Part shown: positions 1 through 6,334 of the stretch, in pieces
Layout of the letters: every line of letters begins with the position of its first letter
Position numbering within the stretch: position 1 is the first letter of the stretch
DNA from: Dehalococcoidia bacterium
GTDB lineage: Bacteria > Chloroflexota > Dehalococcoidia > Dehalococcoidales > BS750m-G39
Assembly: GCA_030615425.1 (NCBI GenBank)
Contig: JAUWZG010000042.1
Location: forward strand, 1 to 8,461
Direction: 5' to 3'
DNA: 8,461 nt
Notes under the pieces: generated by a model
Database searches by the model: none
Told to the model about the DNA's origin: nothing
Seen by the model: the letters and a program-made list of their open reading frames with translations, nothing else
Program-made: the position numbers and the translations under genes

Positions 1-1086
1 GTCAATATAGAATTCAATGACCTGAGCTCCAGGAACGTGCTCTCTTATCAGGTGGCTGAACTTCATGGAGTACATGCAGCACACCTGTGAGCAATACTCG
101 TGATACTTCTCATCACGGCTGCCCACACAGTGGATAATAGCCACTGTCTTGGGATGGGAGCCATCCTCAAGTAGAACCTCGGCACCGGTTGGTCCGGCGG
201 CATTAATCTTCCTCTCAAACTCAAGGGCAGTGATTACATTATTCAGACGCCCATAGCCGTAGTGATAGAGTGGTGTTGGGTCAAAGGCGTCATAGCCAGT
301 GGCGACGATTATACTGCCGACTTCAATCTCTTCATATTCGTCTTCCACCTCATAATTGACAGCGTCTTGACCACAGAATCTCTCGCAAAGCTTGCATTCG
401 CCTGTCTTGAAGTGGATGCAGCTATCTCGGTCGATTGCCGGGACATTGGGTACTGCCTGGGGTATGGGAACCCGAATAGCGGCATTGGAGGCCAGAGAAA
501 TTTCACTATGCACTATCTCCCTGCCATATATGTCTTCAAGGGTGATAGCACCGGTGGGGCAGACCTTAGCGCAAGCGCCACAACCGATGCACGCCTCGGA
601 AATCTCAGCAAAAGGAGTAGTTACCTCTCGCTCAAAGCCTCGTTTATAAAAACTGATGGCACTCGCCCCCACCACTTCTTCACACATCCGGGAGCAGAGA
701 CCACAGAGGATACACAATTCATCCTTGACCTTAAACCTTGGCTTGTCAACGCCGTATTCCTGGGCTAGCTCCTGTATCTTGGGAACGTTGGGGCAGCGGG
801 CAAGCATCAACTCAATTAGCATCTTGCGTGCCTTTACCACCTGTGACGTATCCGTGTTCACCACCAGTCCTTCTTCTACCGGGTACTGACAGGAGGTAAC
901 CAGCCTTGTCCCTCCAGAATTGGTTATCTCCACAGTGCAAAGGCGGCAGGCGCCATAGGGCTCGAGCGCTTCATGGTAACAGAGGGTAGGTATGTCAATG
1001 CCAGCACTTTTCGCCGCCTCAAGAACTGTCATCCCCTCTTCGGCTTCGACCTTTTTATCATTGATCTTCAAAGTTCTTTTGCCCAC
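1..1086 (-). CDS. NuoG/HydA-like ferredoxin module fused to C-terminal half of HdrA (3' end beyond window)
   Basis: Predicted soluble electron-transfer subunit; 362 residues are visible and the frame stays open to the left edge. Seen: a plant-type [2Fe-2S] site (C36, C47, C50, C66), then two [4Fe-4S] motifs (C125/128/131/135 and C166/169/172/176). From about residue 200 the sequence matches the part of HdrA that follows its ferredoxin insert: a PIPQAVPNVPAID segment, another cluster motif (C223, C231, C234, C238), the second flavin-fold motif VATGYDAFDP (261-270), a GPTG segment, CVGSRDE (320-326) and YCSQVCCMYS (331-340). The His/Cys [4Fe-4S] site that follows the [2Fe-2S] domain in NuoG is absent; only C98 remains there. 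No hydrogenase H-cluster motif is visible. The GTG start is chosen because GAGGTG precedes it by 4 nt, an in-frame TGA lies at 1091-1093, and the protein then opens as a normal [2Fe-2S] domain. It lies 20 nt after the NuoF-GltD gene. Inference: it connects the NADH/NADPH module to an HdrA-type flavin site. Confidence 0.85.
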   Translation of the reverse strand, partial: MGKRTLKINDKKVEAEEGMTVLEAAKSAGIDIPTLCYHEALEPYGACRLCTVEITNSGGTRLVTSCQYPVEEGLVVNTDTSQVVKARKMLIELMLARCPNVPKIQELAQEYGVDKPRFKVKDELCILCGLCSRMCEEVVGASAISFYKRGFEREVTTPFAEISEACIGCGACAKVCPTGAITLEDIYGREIVHSEISLASNAAIRVPIPQAVPNVPAIDRDSCIHFKTGECKLCERFCGQDAVNYEVEDEYEEIEVGSIIVATGYDAFDPTPLYHYGYGRLNNVITALEFERKINAAGPTGAEVLLEDGSHPKTVAIIHCVGSRDEKYHEYCSQVCCMYSMKFSHLIREHVPGAQVIEFYID

Positions 1087-1090
1087 TGTT

Positions 1091-1096
1091 CACCTC
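1091..1096 (-). promoter_or_regulatory. Ribosome binding site that sets a GTG start
   Basis: GAGGTG ends 4 nt before the GTG at 1086-1084. The spacing is short but the match is strong, and no ATG in the frame fits the start of a [2Fe-2S] ferredoxin domain; the first in-frame ATG is codon 19, inside the domain. Confidence 0.6.
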
Positions 1097-1106
1097 GCCT
1101 CTTGCT

Positions 1107-4100
1107 TTATCGTTCCTCAAGATCGCATTTCAGGCACCGCTGTGCCTCTTCAATGGCCATCTTTGGGGTATACCCAAGCTCCACCTCCCCAAAGCCACGA
1201 AGTCGTTGGTCTAGCTGTAGTAATGGTATTTCTACTCGGGGTTTTTCCTCTTCACTAATCTCAGCTAACTCTACAACACCTTCAGGGGGTACCAGTGTCT
1301 CTTCAATCATGCCGTCACCACCCAGATACTGGTCTATTGAAACAGCTGCCTGTCTGCCGGCGGCAATTGCATCGATAACAGAAGCAGGTCCACTGACAGC
1401 ATCACCGCCAGCAAAGACACCTTCCTTAGGGGTAGCAAGGGTATCTGGATCTACCTCAAAGGTGCCTATCTTAGTGACTGGGAGACCAAGTTGCGCTGCA
1501 CTTTCAGGGGTTTGTCCAATAGCAGCGATGATGTTATCCAGCTCTATAGTGAATTCACTACCCGGAATGGGCTCCGGGCGTCGCCTGCCACTGGTATCCA
1601 CTTCACCAAGCTTCATACGAATACACTCCATCTTGAGCACGCCATTTTCTCTCGCTATTTTGGATGGCGTGGCGAGAAATTCTATTTTAACGCCTTCGGT
1701 TAGTGCCTGCTCCACCTCTTCCTTAGAAGCCGGCATCTCACGTTGAGAGCGACGGTAGACAATGGTCACCTCTTTAGCCCCCAAACGCAAGGCAACGCGT
1801 GACGCATCTACGGCGGCATTACCACCACCGATGACCGCAACCCTATTACCCAACCCAGGCTTCTCACCCAGGTTTACCGATCTCAGGAAGGATACGCTCT
1901 CCACCACTCCTGGACTATCTTCACCCTCGACCCCCAATTTGATGCCTTGGTGAGCACCAATAGCAACGAAAGCAGCGTCGTAGCCATCTTTCAGAAGCTG
2001 GCTGGCAGAATCAACCCTTGTATTTGTCCTTATGTCAACCCCAGCGCTCTTTATTTGCTCAATTTCTCTGTTGAGGATATCTTTGGGTAAGCGATAGTCG
2101 GGAATGCCTGTCCTCATCATGCCACCTGGCTGGGACAGTGCCTCAAAGACAGTGACAGCATGGCCCAGTTTGGCTAGGTAATAACCTGCCGTAAGTCCAG
2201 CTGGTCCTGAACCAATGATAGCCACACGTTTGCCTGTGGGCTTAGCTATCTTCCTTATTTGCCCTCGCCATCTCCCATCCTGCTCGGCAGCAAACCGTTT
2301 AAGTGCTCTAATGGCGATGGGCTCCTCTACCTCACCCCTTCGGCACTTGGTTTCACAGGGATGGAAGCAGACATAGCCGCAGATTGAGGGGAAGGGGATC
2401 TTCTCATAGATTACAGCTAGGGCTTCAGAAGCTCTACCTTCACCTATCAGGCGAACGTAGCGGGGCACATCTATTCCAGCGGGACAAGCATTTCGGCAAG
2501 GTGCTGGTGCTAGCGCCTTGCAGACACCGGCAGGACAGCGCTGCTTCTTGATATGTGCTTCATACTCGTCCCTGAAATAGCGTATCGTAGTCAACACCGG
2601 ATTTGGTGCTGTTCCACCCAGAGCACACAGGGAAGTATCCCTAATCACCTCAGATAGCTCTTCAAGAAGCTCAATGTCACCCTCTCTACCTCTTCCCTCA
2701 GTGATATCAGTCAGAATCTCGTGCATCCTTTCAAGACCTTCGCGGCACGAGGTGCACTTGCCACAGGATTCACTCTTAAGAAAGTCAACGAAGTATTTAG
2801 CCACATCGACCATGCAAGTGTCTTCATCCATGACAATCATGCCACCTGAGCCCATAATAGCTCCTAACTCTGCCAATCGCTCGTAATCCACCGGTGTGTC
2901 CAGGAATTGCATGGGGATGCAACCACCTGATGGTCCGCCAGTCTGCACCGCCTTGAATCTCTTATCCCCCGGAATACCTCCACCTATATCGTAAATAATT
3001 TCCTTTAAAGTAATGCCCATGGGTACTTCCACTAGGCCAGTATTTTCTATCTTACCCACCAGAGAGAACACCTTTGTTCCCTTACTGGTCTCGGTTCCAT
3101 ACCGGGAATACCAGTCTGCGCCTCTAGCCATTATCGCTGGGATATTGGCCCAGGTTTCTACATTATTAATATTGGTTGGTTTACCCCACAGGCCACTCTG
3201 TGCCGGGTAAGGAGGTCTTAACCTCGGCTCACCCACTCTCCCCTCCAGTGCAGCAATAAGGGCGGTCTCTTCACCACAGACAAATGCCCCAGCCCCTCTA
3301 TCCATCTTGATAGTAAAATTGAAGCCAGAGCCAAAGATATTTTTCCCAAGCAGACCATACTCTTCAGCCTGCTTAACGGCTATGCCGATATTTTTTACCG
3401 CCAAAGGATACTCAGCGCGCACATAGATATATCCTTCGCTAGCCCCGATGGCATAAGCCCCTATAATCATTCCCTCCAATACACTATGAGGGTCTCCCTC
3501 AAGGACACTCCTATCCATGTAAGCGCCCGGGTCTCCCTCATCAGCATTGCAGATTATGTATTTAATATCACCAGCAGCTTTGCGGCAGATGTCCCATTTT
3601 CTGCCGGTGGGGAATCCAGCGCCTCCCCGCCCCTTCAAACCTGACTTTGTAACCTCAGAAATAACTTCCCCGGGTTTGAGTTCCTTCAGCACCTTATACA
3701 GGGTGTGATAGCCCCCCCTGGCAATGTACTCCTCAATATTTTCGGGGTTTATGAAGCCGCAGTTCCTCATGGCAATCTTGAACTGCTTGGCATAAAAGGG
3801 AAGCTGTCCATAAGTTGGTATTTCTTCCAGTTCCTTTGGTGGTGAGTCTTGGGGATATTTCCAGATTTTATCCTCTATTAAGTACTCCTCTTCCTCGATC
3901 TTTGCCAGTGCCCAGTCCTTTTTAATTTCACCTTTAGCTAGAGCTTTAATCAACTCCCGTGCTCTTTCTGGCGTCACCTCGCTGTAGCTTATCCTTGGTC
4001 TCCCTGGCTGTAAAATGTCAACGAGGGGCTCCTTTTGACAGAAACCAATGCAGCAGGTTGGGGAGATGACCACATCCAGTTTTTGCTTCTTGACTTCTTC

Positions 4101-4244
4101 CGATATCGCCTCCAACACCTCCCCAGCGCCAGTAGCCAAACCGCAAGTGCCCATCCCGACCATAATTTTTGTCTTTTCAGGGTGTAGTGATTTTATCCCC
4201 TTCTCCGCAATTTTCTGCAAATCCTGCAAAGTTTTTACCTTCAT
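1107..4244 (-). CDS. nuoF: NuoF-like NADH:FMN module fused to GltD/NfnB-like FAD-NADPH oxidoreductase
   Basis: A 1045-residue fusion, cytoplasmic with no membrane segments. Residues 1 to about 100 form a thioredoxin-like ferredoxin domain (C34, C64, C65, C69). Residues about 150-560 are NuoF/HydB-like: FMN/NADH glycine loop GRGGAGFPTG (205-214), NADEGDPGAYMDR (233-245), and the [4Fe-4S] site C494/497/500 with C540. Residues about 565-980 are GltD/NfnB-like: eight cysteines for two [4Fe-4S] clusters (570, 575, 583, 587, 622, 626, 630, 634), FAD motif IGSGPAG (677-683), nucleotide motif IGGGNAA (805-811) followed by VYRR, which is typical of NADPH sites, and a second FAD motif AGGDA (945-949). 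The C-terminus keeps an RCLKC pair (C1037, C1040). Family knowledge: NuoF oxidises or reduces NAD(H) via FMN, and NfnB-type FAD can bifurcate electrons. The start is the ATG at 4244, which has AGGGGGGA 5 nt upstream. A TTG 18 nt earlier would add six residues and overlap the NuoE stop, with no such site. The gene lies 10 nt after the NuoE gene. Confidence 0.93.
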   Translation of the reverse strand: MKVKTLQDLQKIAEKGIKSLHPEKTKIMVGMGTCGLATGAGEVLEAISEEVKKQKLDVVISPTCCIGFCQKEPLVDILQPGRPRISYSEVTPERARELIKALAKGEIKKDWALAKIEEEEYLIEDKIWKYPQDSPPKELEEIPTYGQLPFYAKQFKIAMRNCGFINPENIEEYIARGGYHTLYKVLKELKPGEVISEVTKSGLKGRGGAGFPTGRKWDICRKAAGDIKYIICNADEGDPGAYMDRSVLEGDPHSVLEGMIIGAYAIGASEGYIYVRAEYPLAVKNIGIAVKQAEEYGLLGKNIFGSGFNFTIKMDRGAGAFVCGEETALIAALEGRVGEPRLRPPYPAQSGLWGKPTNINNVETWANIPAIMARGADWYSRYGTETSKGTKVFSLVGKIENTGLVEVPMGITLKEIIYDIGGGIPGDKRFKAVQTGGPSGGCIPMQFLDTPVDYERLAELGAIMGSGGMIVMDEDTCMVDVAKYFVDFLKSESCGKCTSCREGLERMHEILTDITEGRGREGDIELLEELSEVIRDTSLCALGGTAPNPVLTTIRYFRDEYEAHIKKQRCPAGVCKALAPAPCRNACPAGIDVPRYVRLIGEGRASEALAVIYEKIPFPSICGYVCFHPCETKCRRGEVEEPIAIRALKRFAAEQDGRWRGQIRKIAKPTGKRVAIIGSGPAGLTAGYYLAKLGHAVTVFEALSQPGGMMRTGIPDYRLPKDILNREIEQIKSAGVDIRTNTRVDSASQLLKDGYDAAFVAIGAHQGIKLGVEGEDSPGVVESVSFLRSVNLGEKPGLGNRVAVIGGGNAAVDASRVALRLGAKEVTIVYRRSQREMPASKEEVEQALTEGVKIEFLATPSKIARENGVLKMECIRMKLGEVDTSGRRRPEPIPGSEFTIELDNIIAAIGQTPESAAQLGLPVTKIGTFEVDPDTLATPKEGVFAGGDAVSGPASVIDAIAAGRQAAVSIDQYLGGDGMIEETLVPPEGVVELAEISEEEKPRVEIPLLQLDQRLRGFGEVELGYTPKMAIEEAQRCLKCDLEER

Positions 4245-4247
4245 AGA

Positions 4248-4256
4248 ATCCCCCCT
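4248..4256 (-). promoter_or_regulatory. Ribosome binding site that decides the NuoF-GltD start
   Basis: The run AGGGGGGA (with the following T) lies just upstream of the ATG at 4244-4242 and begins inside the NuoE stop codon TAG (4257-4255). It supports the ATG over the upstream in-frame TTG at 4262, and suggests that NuoE termination and NuoF-GltD initiation are coupled. Confidence 0.65.
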
Positions 4257-4707
4257 ATTCAAACCTCTTCAATATGTCCCCAACCTTACCTCGCCTCAGA
4301 CGGCCATAAGTCTTTTCATCGACTCTCATCACTGGCGCCAGACTGCAGCAACCCAAGCAGCGGACGGTCTCCAGCGTAAACCTATGGTCACCCGTAGTTT
4401 CACCTGGTTTTATGTCTAGATCATCTTCAATTCTATCCAAAATCCTCCTCATCCCCCGTACGTGACAGGTAGTCCCCAGGCAGGCGTTGATAAAATGACG
4501 TCCTCTCGGTTCAAAACTAAAGGCGGCATAAAAAGAAGCTACCCTTAGCGCTTGGCTTAACGGGACTTCCAATTTCTCAGCGATGCGCTCGATGGCTTCT
4601 CTGGGCAGGTAACCGTACTCTGTCTGAGTATCATGAAGAACCCCGATAAGGCTCCTTTTTTCACCACCATATTGCTCTACAATCTGGTCGACCTGGTTAA
4701 CCTCCAT
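4255..4707 (-). CDS. nuoE: NuoE/HydC-like [2Fe-2S] thioredoxin-fold subunit
   Basis: The 150-residue protein matches the usual size and layout of the 24-kDa NADH dehydrogenase subunit family (NuoE, HydC, StnA). It has an N-terminal helical region, a typical YGYLP motif at 31-35, and a C-terminal thioredoxin-like domain. The four [2Fe-2S] ligands are visible as C76-x4-C81 and C117-x3-C121, with an extra C120. Family knowledge: this subunit pairs with NuoF/HydB and its cluster exchanges electrons with the FMN site. The ATG start overlaps the end of the HdrA N-half gene by 11 nt in another frame. A GGAGG at 4716-4720, inside that gene, has an 8-nt spacer, so translation is probably coupled. Context assigns it to the same complex as the NuoF-GltD fusion rather than to respiratory complex I: no membrane Nuo subunits are seen in the window. 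Confidence 0.93.
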   Translation of the reverse strand: MEVNQVDQIVEQYGGEKRSLIGVLHDTQTEYGYLPREAIERIAEKLEVPLSQALRVASFYAAFSFEPRGRHFINACLGTTCHVRGMRRILDRIEDDLDIKPGETTGDHRFTLETVRCLGCCSLAPVMRVDEKTYGRLRRGKVGDILKRFE

Positions 4708-5551
4708 TTTGCTTGCCTCCGTACACGACCTTCTTTATTACTAGGTCACCTTTCTGGATTATCCTCTGCGATGGCACAATGACAGCCGGGCACATATTCC
4801 AGCAGGTGCCACAGCCATTGCACTTATCCAGGTCAACATACCTTGCCTTTTTCCTGACCTTGACCTTGAAGTTGCCCACATACCCCGAGACCTCTGCTAC
4901 CTCACTACAGGTCATTAGCTGGATATAGGGATGAGAGCCCACATCGCTCATCTTGGGAGTAAGGATACAAGCCGAGCAATCCAGGGTGGGGAAGGTCTTA
5001 TCTAGTTGCGACATGTGTCCACCGATGCTGGGCTCCCTTTCCACCAGGTAGACCTTGTGTTTAGCCCCAGCAATCTCCAGAGCCGCTTGAATGCCAGCGA
5101 TGCCCCCTCCCACCACCAGGGTATTGGGGTTGACCGGAACCTCCTTGGTCTCCAGGGGCTCATGATAATAGACACGCCTTACTGCGGCGTTTACCAGAGC
5201 CTTGGCCTTCTCAGTGGCAGCGGCGCGGTCTTCAGTCACCCAGGAGCAATGCTCTCTTATATTGGCGTGCTCATAGAGATAGCGGTTCAGATCAGCACTT
5301 TCACAAACCCGGCGGAAGGTTCGCTCATGCATCAGTGGGGAGCAAGAAGCCACCACTACCCGATTAAGCCCCAGCTCCTTAATATCCTGCCTAATAAGCT
5401 CCTGCCCCGGGTCAGAGCACATATACTTATAATTGCGGGCAATAGTAACAAAAGGCAGTTGCCGAGCAAACTCAGTAACTGCCTCCACATCTACCGTTGG
5501 CGAGATATTAGTCCCGCAGTGACAGATATAGACACCAATTTTAGGCTCCAT
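4697..5551 (-). CDS. hdrA: HdrA-like protein, N-terminal half only
   Basis: 284 residues that align with the beginning of heterodisulfide reductase subunit A and then stop. Seen: an N-terminal CHCG (C10, C12) with further conserved-looking cysteines (C45, C70, C102); the Rossmann FAD motif VVGGGIAGIQAAL (146-158); the HdrA hallmark DCSACILTPKM (191-201); and a ferredoxin motif CNGCGTCWNMCP (C244, C247, C250, C254). Ordinary HdrA is at least about 650 residues and continues past this motif into the second half of the flavin domain. Here about 30 unrelated residues follow and the gene ends in TAA. The missing half appears in the last gene of the operon (1-1086), so this looks like a gene split rather than a decayed pseudogene. 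It is the first gene of the unit. The ATG has a near-consensus AAAGGAGG 6 nt upstream, and a promoter lies about 70-100 nt further upstream. Family knowledge: HdrA carries the bifurcating FAD of heterodisulfide reductase complexes. Confidence 0.88.
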   Translation of the reverse strand: MEPKIGVYICHCGTNISPTVDVEAVTEFARQLPFVTIARNYKYMCSDPGQELIRQDIKELGLNRVVVASCSPLMHERTFRRVCESADLNRYLYEHANIREHCSWVTEDRAAATEKAKALVNAAVRRVYYHEPLETKEVPVNPNTLVVGGGIAGIQAALEIAGAKHKVYLVEREPSIGGHMSQLDKTFPTLDCSACILTPKMSDVGSHPYIQLMTCSEVAEVSGYVGNFKVKVRKKARYVDLDKCNGCGTCWNMCPAVIVPSQRIIQKGDLVIKKVVYGGKQNGG

Positions 5552-5695
5552 TTCGCCCTCCTTTGCCTTCTCTGTGTTCAGTAGGGGAATACCAAAAGGT
5601 GTAGCACATAAACCAAGCTATATTAACATACAAAAATGTCGTGGTCAAGAAAAATGCTGCCGTTTTGATTATGGAAGAGGAGCTGGATTTGTCAC
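5552..5695. other. Intergenic leader between translin gene and Hdr/Nuo operon
   Basis: 144 nt with no supportable gene on either strand. It contains the predicted promoter at 5620-5648 and the Shine-Dalgarno AAAGGAGG at 5557-5564 for the HdrA N-half gene. The predicted untranslated leader is about 60 nt. I see no strong hairpin with a T-run, so transcription from thiE-translin may also read through into the redox operon. Confidence 0.6.
5620..5648 (-). promoter_or_regulatory. Sigma-70-type promoter for the Hdr/Nuo operon
   Basis: On the minus strand, TTGACC (5648-5643) is followed by a 17-nt spacer and TAATAT (5625-5620). The -10 is preceded by TGT, which makes an extended TGn -10 element. 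Five of six bases match the -35 consensus and four of six the -10 consensus. Transcription would start near 5613, about 62 nt before the HdrA N-half ATG. The surrounding DNA is notably AT-rich compared with the coding regions. Confidence 0.55.
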
Positions 5696-6334
5696 CTATT
5701 TCTCAGTGGAGAAATCCGTCAGCTTATCCACCAGGCCCTTCTGCCCCATAGCTAGAGTCAGGTCGCTGCGCGTCCTTTCCAGCACCCCGCGAACCATGTC
5801 AGTAGTATGGCGCAGACCACCGGTTATGGCATCAGGGAAGTCCATGGTAACCAAGGTGTTGTAAATATCGTCCATGGCTGATAATAATTCCTCCCCTTGA
5901 GACAGGTCGCCCCGCCTCATGCTATCCAGTAGATATCGCCTGAGCTCACCAACAGCTTCACCCAGCCCATTCAGGTAGGCGGCAGCATCAATACCCAGTT
6001 CATCAGGGCCAGGGAGGCGGTTTCCTGTTACCAGGGCAAGGGTGATACTGCCCTCGGCAAATTCCTTTCGGGCATCTCTGACAAAGCCAGAGTAACCGAG
6101 CCCACCATAGTCAGAGATGCCTTGCTCAGCTTCGGCTAACAGGTTACGGGCTGATTGGAGCAATCCTTTAGCCTGGTCAAATTCCCGGCGATGGACAGCA
6201 CGGATAGCATTGCTGCAGTGCCGAATCGTCTCACGGCACAGGGGCAGCACCTTCTCCCTGGCAGCGTCTTTAGCCGAGAAGTTTTCTCTAACCTGGTCGG
6301 CAATCGATTCCAGATTATCGGTCAATCCACTCAC
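5696..6334 (-). CDS. Translin-family (archaeal type) nucleic-acid-binding protein
   Basis: 212 residues, all predicted helical, with the length and motif order of the translin/TRAX superfamily (COG2178-like). Seen: an N-terminal helix with CRETIRHCSNAIRAVHRREF (33-52), KEFAEG (90-95), GLGEAVGELRR (123-133), AMDDIYNTLVTMDFPDA (153-169), and LRHTTDMVRGVLERTRSDLT (174-193). In eukaryotes translin and TRAX bind single-stranded RNA or DNA and form the C3PO nuclease. E91 and E94 sit where a QEYVEA motif with catalytic glutamates occurs in TRAX-type proteins; this alignment is by eye. Function in prokaryotes is unclear. The GTG start overlaps the ThiE stop in GTGA (4 nt), with GAGG 7 nt upstream, so the two proteins are co-translated. 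Some databases name relatives haloacid dehalogenases, but no HAD motif is present. Confidence 0.85.
   Translation of the reverse strand: MSGLTDNLESIADQVRENFSAKDAAREKVLPLCRETIRHCSNAIRAVHRREFDQAKGLLQSARNLLAEAEQGISDYGGLGYSGFVRDARKEFAEGSITLALVTGNRLPGPDELGIDAAAYLNGLGEAVGELRRYLLDSMRRGDLSQGEELLSAMDDIYNTLVTMDFPDAITGGLRHTTDMVRGVLERTRSDLTLAMGQKGLVDKLTDFSTEK

Noticed and set aside
1..1086. [FeFe]-hydrogenase catalytic subunit
   Set aside because: The N-terminal cluster layout is similar, but the following sequence is HdrA-like and no H-cluster cysteine motif is visible up to the edge.
973..1746. Long plus-strand open frame (257 codons)
   Set aside because: It lies antisense to the NuoF-GltD and NuoG-HdrA genes, which have clear family motifs. 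Its translation is serine-rich and low in recognisable motifs, as expected of a shadow frame.
4245..4262. TTG start for NuoF-GltD that would add six residues
   Set aside because: The ATG at 4244 has a strong AGGGGGGA ribosome site, whereas the TTG would overlap nuoE and has no such site.
4697..5551. HdrA N-half as a frameshifted pseudogene
   Set aside because: The remaining HdrA sequence is not found directly downstream in any frame; nuoE follows in a coupled arrangement, and the missing half is in another intact gene.
1..5551. Respiratory complex I
   Set aside because: Only NuoE, NuoF and partial NuoG-like parts are present, fused to GltD and HdrA sequences; no membrane or quinone-module subunits are seen in the window.
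5006..5584. Plus-strand open frame (192 codons) opposite the HdrA N-half
   Set aside because: It is antisense to a motif-rich HdrA gene and shows no recognisable domain.
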